Below, piece after piece: positions 35,007 through 43,799 of a stretch of DNA of 64,000 nucleotides. The stretch is from Marinilabiliales bacterium (GTDB lineage Bacteria; Bacteroidota; Bacteroidia; Bacteroidales; SZUA-534): assembly GCA_003512955.1 (NCBI GenBank), contig DOTG01000016.1, forward strand, positions 62,001-126,000. Reading direction: 5' to 3'. Both the position numbers and the translations under genes were made by a program. The notes under the pieces were generated by a model. That model ran no database searches and was not told the DNA's origin. It saw only the letters and a program-made list of their open reading frames with translations. Numbering within the stretch: position 1 is the stretch's first letter; each line of letters begins with the position of its first letter.

Positions 35007-35243
35007 ATGGATACGATTCAAAAATACAAAGAAGTTTTTATCAACCATCTTCAGGTTACTGAAGATCAATTGTCAACCTTAACCTACCAATCTGTTTCAA
35101 CTTGGGATTCAGTGGGGCATATGGGGTTAATGGCAAATTTGGAAGATGCCTTTGATATAATGTTGGATACTGATGACATAATTGATTTCTCTTCATACGT
35201 AAAAGGTAAAGAGATTTTAGCAAAATACGATGTCAAGCTGTAG
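35007..35243 (+). CDS. Acyl carrier protein, cassette 2
   Basis: A 78-aa carrier protein with Ser35 in WDSVGHM as phosphopantetheine site. The recognition helix around the serine and the acidic LEDAFDI and DTDDIIDFSSY stretches are conserved with cassette 1; the first 25 residues vary more. It overlaps the SDR gene by 14 nt. Confidence 0.9.
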   Translation: MDTIQKYKEVFINHLQVTEDQLSTLTYQSVSTWDSVGHMGLMANLEDAFDIMLDTDDIIDFSSYVKGKEILAKYDVKL

Positions 35244-35982
35244 ATTACTCGAAAACAAAGTAGCCCTTATAACAGGGGTTAATCGCGGAATTGGGCAAAC
35301 GATTATGGAATTATTTGCCCAAAACGGAGCTAATATTTGGGCTTGTTACCGTACGCTAGATATCGATTTTGAAGCCAAATTAAAAAGTTTGGCCACCAAT
35401 AATAAGGTTTCAATTAAGAGTTTACATTTTGATTTAGCTAACGAACAGCAGATTAAAGATAGTCTGAGGCCATTGTTAAAAAATCGTGATCGTATTGACA
35501 TTTTGGTTAATAATGCTGGTGTTGCACATGGTAGTTTTTTTCAGATGACATCAATTCAACAAATACGTGATATTTTCAATATTAATTTTTTCTCTCAATT
35601 GCTCATAACCCAACTGGTTACAAAATTAATGAAAAAGCAACAATCGGGTAGTGTTATAAATCTGGCATCCATAGCAGGTATAGACCCCGAAGAGGGTTTT
35701 ATTGCCTATGGCTCAAGTAAAGCAGCCCTTATTTACGCCACTAAAACACTTGCTATGGAGCTAGGTCCCGATAATATAAGGGTAAACGCGATAGCCCCGG
35801 GTTTAACTGATACAAGCATGGCTCGACAGATGGAAGTAAAAGCAAAAGAAAGGATGATAAATCAGAGTTCAATGAAGCGATTAGCGACCCCCGATGAAAT
35901 AGCAAAGGTAACTTTATTTTTGGCTTCGGATAATGCACAATTTATTAATGGTCAAGTGATTCGTGTCGATGGAGGAATGTAA
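35230..35982 (+). CDS. FabG-like short-chain dehydrogenase/reductase, cassette 2
   Basis: A 250-aa classical SDR with TGVNRGIG cofactor motif, NNAG, catalytic Ser in LASIAG and YGSSK (YxxxK). Same position and role as the enzyme at 18735-19493. The C-terminus VIRVDGGM runs into the start of the transketolase gene with a 1-nt gap. Confidence 0.88.
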   Translation: MSSCRLLENKVALITGVNRGIGQTIMELFAQNGANIWACYRTLDIDFEAKLKSLATNNKVSIKSLHFDLANEQQIKDSLRPLLKNRDRIDILVNNAGVAHGSFFQMTSIQQIRDIFNINFFSQLLITQLVTKLMKKQQSGSVINLASIAGIDPEEGFIAYGSSKAALIYATKTLAMELGPDNIRVNAIAPGLTDTSMARQMEVKAKERMINQSSMKRLATPDEIAKVTLFLASDNAQFINGQVIRVDGGM

Positions 35983-35983
35983 T

Positions 35984-36829
35984 ATGATGGAGACCAACTT
36001 AAAAATTAAAACACAACAATTGGCCATTGCATTACGAAATAGGGCGCTTAAAATGGCGCTCGATTCTGGCAGCAACGGAGCACACTTAGGAGGTGGTTTA
36101 TCGGCTATTGAGATTTTTGCTACACTTTATGGAGCTGTAATGAAATACAATTCGGCCAAGCCCGATGATAAAGAACGCGATCGTTTAATTGTGAGTAAAG
36201 GACATTGTGTGTTAGCTTATTATACGGCACTCAACAGTTTCGGATTTCTTTCGGATGACGAATTATTGTTATTTGAGCAAAACGGAAGTTTTTTGCATGG
36301 ACATGCTACACGGGATATATCCAAGGGAATTGAGTTTTCAGGAGGTAGTTTGGGAATGGGTGTTCCTTATGCGGTTGGGGTAGCCATTGCTGGGAAACGT
36401 GCCCGGCTTAATCATCATGTTTATGTTATTGTTGGTGATGGCGAATGCAATGAAGGCTCAGTTTGGGAGGCATTAATGTCGGCATCGCATTTCAAACTCG
36501 ATAATATTACCCTAATAATTGATGATAATAAACTTCAATACGATGGTGAAAGTAAAGATGTGCTCAATGTTGGTAGTTTAGCATCAAAGCTTGATGCCTT
36601 TGGTTTTAAAACACAAAGCGTTGATGGACATAATGTTGAGGCATTATATAATGCTTTCGCTCAAAAAGCTATTGGTAAACCCAATGCTATTGTCGCCAAT
36701 ACGGTAAAAGGAAAGGGAGTGTCGTTTATGGAGTATAGAAAAGAATGGCATCATAGCCGTTTAACCCCGGAACAATTCCAATTAGCTATGGCCGAACAAC
36801 CAACCCTTATTTTGAAGTCAGATGATTGA
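35984..36829 (+). CDS. Transketolase N-terminal (PP-domain) subunit, cassette 2
   Basis: The TPP/metal-binding half of the second split transketolase, about 281 aa, with GDGECNEG and DDNKLQYDG. The open frame extends to a GTG at 35963, but that would overlap the SDR gene by 20 nt; the ATG at 35984 (or 35987) follows GGAGG at 35971-35975 and gives the same N-terminus as copy 1. It overlaps the partner subunit by 8 nt. Confidence 0.92.
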   Translation: MMETNLKIKTQQLAIALRNRALKMALDSGSNGAHLGGGLSAIEIFATLYGAVMKYNSAKPDDKERDRLIVSKGHCVLAYYTALNSFGFLSDDELLLFEQNGSFLHGHATRDISKGIEFSGGSLGMGVPYAVGVAIAGKRARLNHHVYVIVGDGECNEGSVWEALMSASHFKLDNITLIIDDNKLQYDGESKDVLNVGSLASKLDAFGFKTQSVDGHNVEALYNAFAQKAIGKPNAIVANTVKGKGVSFMEYRKEWHHSRLTPEQFQLAMAEQPTLILKSDD

Positions 36830-37799
36830 ATTCACTTCTATAAATTTCAGAACTTGGGCCAAATTGGGCCAACGCGGTGCATTTTTTGGGGTAGCTGTAT
36901 TTGATATTGCGGAGCAATATCCTAAATTAATGATTGTTACGGCTGATTTAGGTTTTTTATCGGGATTAGAGCGGTTTATGAACCAGCATCCCCAAAAATT
37001 TGTAAACGTTGGTATAGCCGAACAAAATATGATTGGTGTATCAGCAGGTTTGGCCGATGAGGGTCACATTGTGTTTGCCACCACCTATGCCACTTTTATA
37101 ACCATGCGGAGTTGCGAACAGGTACGCCATTATCTGGGTTATATGCAAAGCAACGTAAAAATTGTAGGTTCGGGAGCAGGGTTGGTAATGGGTTTTTCGG
37201 GTAATACGCATTACACTATCGAGGATTTATCCATGGTGCGTGCTATTCCCAATATCACTATTTTATCTCCAGCCGATGCTACCGAGTCGGTTAAAATAGC
37301 TTTGGCTGCGGCAAATCACAATGGACCAGTTTACGTGCGGTTAACAGGTGAGCTTAATAACCCAATGGTATATAAAGAGGATTACCCGTTTGAAATAGGC
37401 AAGGCAGTTGTTTTGCGCCCATTAGGTAATGTTACTGTTTTTGCTACTGGCAGCATGGTTTACAATGCCATCAAAGCTGCCGAAATATTGGAGGCAAAAG
37501 GAATTCTGGTAAGGGTGGTTAATATACATACAATAAAACCTATTGATGAAGCCGCCATTATGGAATCAACCCAAATATCAAAACTTTTAGTTTCGGTTGA
37601 GGAACACAGTAAAATAGGAGGTTTGGGTGCGGTCGTTGCCGAGTGCATCACGCAATTTGGTGTAGCAGTACCACTTTTACGCTTAGGTATTGACGATGCG
37701 TTTAAGCATTGCGGAAACTATAAGTATAATCTCGAACAAAATGGACTCTTGCCCGAACAACTGGCAAGTGCCATCGAAAACCGATACATAGCCCTTTAA
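36822..37799 (+). CDS. Transketolase C-terminal (PYR-domain) subunit, cassette 2
   Basis: A 325-aa partner with catalytic Glu67 in GIAEQNM. Over the 50 codons starting at 37077, compared with 20591 in copy 1, I count 49 identical residues but only 20 identical codons. That shows strong purifying selection on a long-diverged pair. Confidence 0.93.
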   Translation: MIEFTSINFRTWAKLGQRGAFFGVAVFDIAEQYPKLMIVTADLGFLSGLERFMNQHPQKFVNVGIAEQNMIGVSAGLADEGHIVFATTYATFITMRSCEQVRHYLGYMQSNVKIVGSGAGLVMGFSGNTHYTIEDLSMVRAIPNITILSPADATESVKIALAAANHNGPVYVRLTGELNNPMVYKEDYPFEIGKAVVLRPLGNVTVFATGSMVYNAIKAAEILEAKGILVRVVNIHTIKPIDEAAIMESTQISKLLVSVEEHSKIGGLGAVVAECITQFGVAVPLLRLGIDDAFKHCGNYKYNLEQNGLLPEQLASAIENRYIAL

Positions 37800-37800
37800 T

Positions 37801-39207
37801 ATGGTCATTATTAATGGTTTTAACCAATATTCTAATAATAAGTTAGCAATTTGCGATGATGGCCGGATACTCTATTATTCAGATTTTAATGTGTTCGACA
37901 ATCAGTTTAAAGCAAAAACAAAGACTCGAAGTCTGGCGTTTTGTTTTTGTAAAAATACACCAGCCTCTTTATTTGGCTATTTAGGAATGATTTCGAACAA
38001 AGTGGTTCCCATTATGCTCGATGCCAAACTTGAGGCCCAACTTCGAACAACGTTATTTGAAATATATACTCCAACATATATTTGGTTGCCTTCTGATATG
38101 GTTGGTGAATTTAAAGCAGGCACCGAAGTTTTTTCGTGGGAATCATACACATTGTTAACATTTGATAGCAGCAATTCAAAACCCTTGCATCCCGACCTAG
38201 CATTGCTTTTTGCGACATCAGGAAGTACAGGCAGTCCCAAATTGGTTCGTATTAGTTACGAAAATTTGTTATCTAATGCCAATTCAATTGCCGAATACCT
38301 ATCAATTGATGAAAATGAGCGCCCCATTACGGCTTTGCCCATGAATTATTCTTTTGGGTTATCAATAATAAACAGCCATTTAATTAAAGGTGCCACCTTG
38401 CTTCTTACCGATAAATCGGTTATGGAAAAGGGTTTCTGGGAGTTGCTTAAAAGTGGAAAAGCCACATCGCTCAGTGGAGTGCCTTATACTTTTGAAATGT
38501 TAAGTATGTTACGCTTTTTCAAAATGGAATTGCCGCATTTAAAAACACTTACTCAGGCAGGGGGTAAACTAAACTTAAAATATACAAATGAGTTTGCCGC
38601 TTTCTGCCATACTATGGGTAAACGATTTTTTGTAATGTATGGTCAAACAGAGGCCACTGCCCGAATGGCCTATTTGCCGAATGAATATGCAGTAGCAAAG
38701 GCAGGTAGTATGGGTATTGCCATACCTGGAGGCGAATTTTGGCTTATCGACCATCAGAAACAAATAATTCAAGAGCCTGAAGTTGTAGGAGAATTGGTTT
38801 ATCGTGGTAAAAATGTATCAATGGGATACGCAGAAGGCATAAATGATCTTGCCAAAGCTGATGAAAACAATGGAATACTTTATACCGGCGATATGGCAAA
38901 GCGAGATGCTGAGGGATTCTATTATATTGTGGGAAGAAACAAGCGTTTTATAAAGCTTTTTGGCAATCGGGTAAATTTGGACGAAACAGAACAGATATTG
39001 AAAAATATGGTACCCGAATGTGCCTGTGTTGGTGTTGATGACCAAATGGTTATATATATTACAGAGCCTACCCAAACTGAAAATGTTATAAATTATATAT
39101 CAGGTAAAACTGGAATAAATCCTAAGGCATTTTCAGTAAAATGTATTGACACAATTCCAAAAAACCCATCGGGTAAAACCCTTTATGCCCAATTAGCTAA
39201 TCAATAA
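37801..39207 (+). CDS. Acyl-AMP ligase (ANL superfamily), cassette 2
   Basis: A 468-aa adenylating enzyme with TSGSTGSPK, MYGQTEATARM, TGDMAKRDAEG, GRNKRFIKLFGNRVNL and the C-terminal catalytic Lys in KNPSGKT. The N-terminal 120 residues, which line part of the acyl pocket in this superfamily, are much less conserved with copy 1 than the rest. This leaves room for a different acid substrate. It overlaps the LuxE-like gene by 1 nt. Confidence 0.88.
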   Translation: MVIINGFNQYSNNKLAICDDGRILYYSDFNVFDNQFKAKTKTRSLAFCFCKNTPASLFGYLGMISNKVVPIMLDAKLEAQLRTTLFEIYTPTYIWLPSDMVGEFKAGTEVFSWESYTLLTFDSSNSKPLHPDLALLFATSGSTGSPKLVRISYENLLSNANSIAEYLSIDENERPITALPMNYSFGLSIINSHLIKGATLLLTDKSVMEKGFWELLKSGKATSLSGVPYTFEMLSMLRFFKMELPHLKTLTQAGGKLNLKYTNEFAAFCHTMGKRFFVMYGQTEATARMAYLPNEYAVAKAGSMGIAIPGGEFWLIDHQKQIIQEPEVVGELVYRGKNVSMGYAEGINDLAKADENNGILYTGDMAKRDAEGFYYIVGRNKRFIKLFGNRVNLDETEQILKNMVPECACVGVDDQMVIYITEPTQTENVINYISGKTGINPKAFSVKCIDTIPKNPSGKTLYAQLANQ

Positions 39208-40286
39208 TGGAACTAACTGACTTTTTAAACATTCCCCCTTACCATCTTAATAGTACCCAAAAAAGGGAACTGTTGAATGAATACTTAGGCCAGTTAACGC
39301 GTTATCATTATCAAAATTGCGAACCCTACAAAAAAATGTTGGATGCTTACGGATTTGATATATCGGCTAATGCTGGTTATGAGGCAATTCCGTTTTTGCC
39401 TGTTCGACTTTTCAAATTGTTCGACTTATTGAGTATTCCCAAAAGTGAGGTGGTAAAAACTATGACATCTTCGGGTACAACGGGACAACAGGTTTCAAAA
39501 ATTTTTCTTGACAAGGATACAGCAGCCAACCAGACCAAAGTTTTAACCAAAATTGTATCGTCAGTAATTGGGAAACAGCGAGTTCCCATGATTATAATAG
39601 ATTCAGAATCGGTCTTAAAAGACCGTAATATGTTTTCGGCAAGAGGAGCGGGTATTTTAGGTTTTTCGATGTTTGGAGCCAAACGTATTTATGCACTGAA
39701 TGAAAATATGGAGTTGAATACTGATGGTATTTGCGAGTTTTTGGAAAACCACAAAGGTGAACGTATTTTTCTGTTTGGGTTTACGTTTATGATTTGGCAG
39801 CATTTTTATAAAGAACTGGTAGCAAAAAAAATAAAGCTTGATTTATCTAATGGCGTATTGATTCATGGCGGCGGATGGAAAAAATTGGCAGCAGAGTCTA
39901 TCTCATCAGCAGAGTTTAAGCAAAAACTAAATCAGGTCTGCGGCATTAACAATGTGCACGACTATTATGGAATGGTGGAACAAACCGGTTCAATTTATAT
40001 GGAATGTGAAGCCGGGTATTTGCACGCATCGGTTTTTTCGGATGTGGTTATCCGCCGCGCCACTGATTTTTCAATTGCAAGGGTAGGTGAAAGAGGAATA
40101 ATTCAGGTTGTTTCGGTTTTGCCCAAAAGTTACCCGGGCCACTCCTTATTAACCGAGGATGAAGGAATGCTAATGGGTGAAGATAATTGCCCATGCGGAC
40201 GAAAAGGAAAATATTTTAAAATTGTGGGTAGGCTACAAAATGCTGAAATAAGAGGATGCAGTGATGTTTATGCAACAAAATTTTAA
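39207..40286 (+). CDS. LuxE-like acyl-protein synthetase, cassette 2
   Basis: A 359-aa LuxE family protein, same length as copy 1, with SSGTTGQ, IHGGGWKKL, HDYYGMVEQTGS, the CPCGRKGKYF cluster and the C-terminal Cys351 in IRGCSDVYAT. The conserved terminal cysteine fits the acyl-enzyme residue known in LuxE. Confidence 0.88.
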   Translation: MELTDFLNIPPYHLNSTQKRELLNEYLGQLTRYHYQNCEPYKKMLDAYGFDISANAGYEAIPFLPVRLFKLFDLLSIPKSEVVKTMTSSGTTGQQVSKIFLDKDTAANQTKVLTKIVSSVIGKQRVPMIIIDSESVLKDRNMFSARGAGILGFSMFGAKRIYALNENMELNTDGICEFLENHKGERIFLFGFTFMIWQHFYKELVAKKIKLDLSNGVLIHGGGWKKLAAESISSAEFKQKLNQVCGINNVHDYYGMVEQTGSIYMECEAGYLHASVFSDVVIRRATDFSIARVGERGIIQVVSVLPKSYPGHSLLTEDEGMLMGEDNCPCGRKGKYFKIVGRLQNAEIRGCSDVYATKF

Positions 40287-41478
40287 CGAAGTAACTTGCG
40301 TTTTTCCAAGAAAATTCGAGGAAAATCTATTATTGGCTCAAAAGGCCAGCATGCCTTTTGATAATATGGCCGTTCAATTTCTTGATGCACTTTCAAAACA
40401 ATTAAATACAGATATAAATATCCGTCAGTATCCCGATGTAGCAACCTTTGCCTTTTTCTGCCGAAAGGCCAACATTTTTAACTTAAAGAAATTGTACGAT
40501 ACTAATGAGGGGCTTCGGTTGGGCAGAGGCATAGTCTTTCATGTAGCTCCGTCAAACGTACCAGTAAATTTTGCTTATTCGTTGATTAGTGGTATTTTAT
40601 CAGGGAATATAAATATAGTGCGTGTACCATCAAAAGAATTCGAGCAGGTTCAGATGATTTGTAGAGCCATTGAAAAGGTTGCAGAAAATGACCAATTCAT
40701 GGAGATGGGGAACAGGATGCTGCTTGTAAAATATCCACGCGAAAGTCAGGCCACAAAATATTTTTCATCCATCTGCGATGTACGGGTAATCTGGGGTGGC
40801 GATCAAACCATTGCTGATATCCGCCGCAACCAGCTTCCGGCGCGCTCATTTGATGTTACTTTTGCCGACCGTTATTCATTTTGTGTCATAAATGCTGACG
40901 AATTGGTGCACGGAATTAACCTCGAAAGGTTGGCACAGGGATTTTACAATGATACATACTTGTTTGATCAGAATGCATGTACAGCACCACATCTGGTAGT
41001 CTGGTTGGGTGAAAATAAGAATGTTGAAAAAGCGCGGCAAATGTTTTGGGATTCACTATCGGATTTGGTCGAAAAAAAATACAATTTTCAAGCAGTAATG
41101 GCCGTTGATAAGTTAACCGCTTTTTACAGTCAGGCTATCAAATCCGATAGAAAAATAAAAGCCGAAGGAAATTCAAATAATTTATGGCGTGTTCAAATTG
41201 ATACACTGCCAGTAACAATAGATGAATTTAGGTGTACAGGAGGCTATTTTTCTGAGTATCATGCTCAATCATTAGATGAGATTGCACCCATAATAAACAG
41301 GAAATACCAAACTTTGGCATATTACGGACTGACAAAAAAGGCTATTGAAACATTTATAAAAACGGCAACACCGGTAGGGCTTGATCGTATTGTTCCAATT
41401 GGACAGACTTCAGAATTTTCACTTATTTGGGATGGTTATAATTTAATAACAACTTTTTCAAGAGACATTGACATATAA
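40264..41478 (+). CDS. LuxC-like acyl-thioester reductase, cassette 2
   Basis: A 404-aa LuxC family reductase with HVAPSNVPVNFAYSL, VIWGGD, catalytic Cys in QNACTAPH, and DRIVPIGQTSEFS. ATG 40264 gives the same N-terminus and the same 23-nt overlap with luxE as in copy 1 (a GTG lies one codon upstream). It is followed after 31 nt directly by wecE, without the GT2 and methyltransferase genes found in the first module. Confidence 0.9.
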   Translation: MFMQQNFNEVTCVFPRKFEENLLLAQKASMPFDNMAVQFLDALSKQLNTDINIRQYPDVATFAFFCRKANIFNLKKLYDTNEGLRLGRGIVFHVAPSNVPVNFAYSLISGILSGNINIVRVPSKEFEQVQMICRAIEKVAENDQFMEMGNRMLLVKYPRESQATKYFSSICDVRVIWGGDQTIADIRRNQLPARSFDVTFADRYSFCVINADELVHGINLERLAQGFYNDTYLFDQNACTAPHLVVWLGENKNVEKARQMFWDSLSDLVEKKYNFQAVMAVDKLTAFYSQAIKSDRKIKAEGNSNNLWRVQIDTLPVTIDEFRCTGGYFSEYHAQSLDEIAPIINRKYQTLAYYGLTKKAIETFIKTATPVGLDRIVPIGQTSEFSLIWDGYNLITTFSRDIDI

Positions 41479-41509
41479 ATTATTTAATTGAACTTAAAAA
41501 ATTTTAGAA

Positions 41510-42637
41510 ATGATTCCGTTTAATAAGCCTTATATCACTGGAAAAGAAGTACATTATATTTATGACGCGGTATCATCAGGTCATATATCCGGAAATGGTA
41601 AATATACAAAGCTTTGCCAGAAATATTTTGAGGAAAAATATGGATTTAAGAAGGTGCTTTTGACAACATCATGTACTGATGCACTAGAAATGTGTGCATT
41701 GCTTATTGATATAAAGCCAGGTGATGAGGTAATAATTCCTTCTTATACATTTGTATCTACAGCTCTGGCGTTTGTAAGGCAGGGTGCAACTATTGTGTTT
41801 ATAGACAGTAGAGAGGATAATCCAAATTTGGATGAAAACCTAATAGAGAAGTTAATTACGGAAAAAACAAAAGCAATTGTTCCAGTTCATTATGCAGGGA
41901 TAGCATGCAATATGGACAAGATTATGAGTATTGCAGAAAAGTACAATTTATTTGTAATAGAGGATGCTGCTCAAGCAATTGATTCTTATTATAACGGGAA
42001 ACCATTGGGTACCATTGGTCACCTTTCGGCATTCTCTTTTCATGAAACAAAGAATATTCAAACTGGAGAGGGCGGTATGCTAGGAATTAATGACGAAAGG
42101 TTCATCAAGCGAGCCGAAATCATTTGGGAAAAAGGAACAAACAGAGCAGAATTTTTTAGAGGTGAGGTGAATAAATATGGGTGGGTTGATATTGGGTCTT
42201 CATTTTTGCCATCAGAAATAATTGCGGCCTTCCTTTATGCACAGATTGAATTTTTAGATTCTATTCAGACAAAACGAAAAGAATATTGGAATACATATTA
42301 TGAAAAGTTAAAATGTCTTAAAGGAAATCACATTGATTTAATTGAAGTTCCTGATTATGCAACTGTAAACGGACATTTATTTTATATTCTAACCAAATCG
42401 GATAAGGAAAGGGATGAGTTAATTAAATTCTTAAAAGTTAAGGATATTCATAGTGTCTTTCATTATTTATCCCTCCATAAAAGTGAGTATTATAAAAATA
42501 ATTCTCAGAAGCGACCGAACTTGCCAAATTCTGATAGTTATGCTGACAGATTATTACGGCTACCACTATATTATGAACTTAGATTAGAACATGTTGTTGA
42601 AATTTCAGAAGCAATAAAAGAATTTTATAATGAATAG
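41510..42637 (+). CDS. wecE: dTDP-4-amino-4,6-dideoxygalactose transaminase WecE (copy 2)
   Basis: A 375-aa WecE homologue, same length as copy 1: MIPFNKP start, LTTSCTDALEM, VPVHYAGIACNMD, PLP Lys in SFHETKN, GTNRAEFFRGEVNKYGW. It overlaps the WecF-like gene by 8 nt, so amination and sugar transfer are coupled at the gene level. Composition is more AT-rich than copy 1 and resembles the glycosyltransferase genes that follow. Confidence 0.93.
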   Translation: MIPFNKPYITGKEVHYIYDAVSSGHISGNGKYTKLCQKYFEEKYGFKKVLLTTSCTDALEMCALLIDIKPGDEVIIPSYTFVSTALAFVRQGATIVFIDSREDNPNLDENLIEKLITEKTKAIVPVHYAGIACNMDKIMSIAEKYNLFVIEDAAQAIDSYYNGKPLGTIGHLSAFSFHETKNIQTGEGGMLGINDERFIKRAEIIWEKGTNRAEFFRGEVNKYGWVDIGSSFLPSEIIAAFLYAQIEFLDSIQTKRKEYWNTYYEKLKCLKGNHIDLIEVPDYATVNGHLFYILTKSDKERDELIKFLKVKDIHSVFHYLSLHKSEYYKNNSQKRPNLPNSDSYADRLLRLPLYYELRLEHVVEISEAIKEFYNE

Positions 42638-43799
42638 AATTCTTCATGTGACCCCAGATGAAAAGTTTATTAATAGTGTAATCTGGCAATTTGAAAAAGT
42701 ATTACCTAACGAATCTACTTATGTGGTATCAATACCTCATAGCAGCTATAATCTAAAACATGTTACTCAAAGTGAACGAGTAGATTTATTAATAGCAAAT
42801 CGTAAAAAAATAAAAGAATTTGTTAAAAATATTGACAATTATTCTTTAATCTTTTTGCATGGTATGGATATTGTCAATGCTCAAATCATTCTAAATTATA
42901 GAGGAAAAGGAAAAATTATTTGGGTATTCTGGGGATGGGAAATATATGATAATCCGCAAGCTGAAGCTTCAAATGTTATTGGTAATCTCACAAAGAAAAA
43001 AGGGTTACACAAAAAAGAAAAAAAAACATTTGATAAAAAAATAAAAGAAATTTTGTATTACTTACTTTGTTTCAGATTGTTTTCATATGGGTCATTAATT
43101 TTAAAAGCTATTAAAAGAGTTAATTATGTTGGATTACTAAGTAAACAGGAGTTTGACTTTTTAGTGAAAAAAAAATACCTAAATCCCAATGCTAGGTTCT
43201 TTAGTTATACTTATTATCCCATTGAATTCATTTTTAAAGGCATTGAATTGCTAAATGTAACAAGTGACAATATTTTATTGGGTAACTCCGCTTCGGCAAC
43301 AAATAATCATATTGAAGCATTTGAAATTTTGCATAAATTTAATATAGGTCATAGGAAAATAATTACGCCATTGAGTTATGGGGATACTGAATATAAATTA
43401 CAAATCTTGAAGTATGGTTCTATATATTTTAAAAACAACTTTGAACCGATTAATGATTTTATGCCTCTAAAAGATTATAATTTATATCTTCAAAAATGTG
43501 GGATAGTTATTATGAATCATTATCGATCACAGGCTGTTGGTAATATTTTAGCCATGTTATGGATGGGGGCTAAAATTTATTTAGACGAAAGTAATATAAT
43601 CTATAATTTACTAAAATCATGGGGTTTAAGGGTTTTCTCAATAAATAAAGATTTAACTGAAATAAATATAGAAAAATTCGATTTATTAACAGAGACTGAT
43701 AGATTACACAATCGTAGAATCCTTATGGAAGTGATAGGAGAAAAAAGTGTGTTAGAAAGCCTTAAAAATCAAATTGAAGCTATTTTGAATGAATATTAA
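42630..43799 (+). CDS. WecF-like 4-amino-4,6-dideoxygalactosyl (Fuc4N) transferase
   Basis: A 389-aa protein that I match by pattern to the GT56 family of E. coli WecF, the TDP-Fuc4NAc:lipid II transferase. Matching blocks are IIWVFWGWEIYD (WecF: FFWHIWGADLYE), LLGNSASATNNHIEAF (ILVGNSGDRSNEHIAA), KIITPLSYGD (KVVVPMGYP), and the block from DYNLYLQKCGIVIMNHYRS through GNILAMLWMGAK. It directly follows wecE. This is the strongest context evidence that cassette 2 makes a Fuc4N-type donor that ends up in a lipid-linked glycan. Confidence 0.78.
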   Translation: MNRILHVTPDEKFINSVIWQFEKVLPNESTYVVSIPHSSYNLKHVTQSERVDLLIANRKKIKEFVKNIDNYSLIFLHGMDIVNAQIILNYRGKGKIIWVFWGWEIYDNPQAEASNVIGNLTKKKGLHKKEKKTFDKKIKEILYYLLCFRLFSYGSLILKAIKRVNYVGLLSKQEFDFLVKKKYLNPNARFFSYTYYPIEFIFKGIELLNVTSDNILLGNSASATNNHIEAFEILHKFNIGHRKIITPLSYGDTEYKLQILKYGSIYFKNNFEPINDFMPLKDYNLYLQKCGIVIMNHYRSQAVGNILAMLWMGAKIYLDESNIIYNLLKSWGLRVFSINKDLTEINIEKFDLLTETDRLHNRRILMEVIGEKSVLESLKNQIEAILNEY

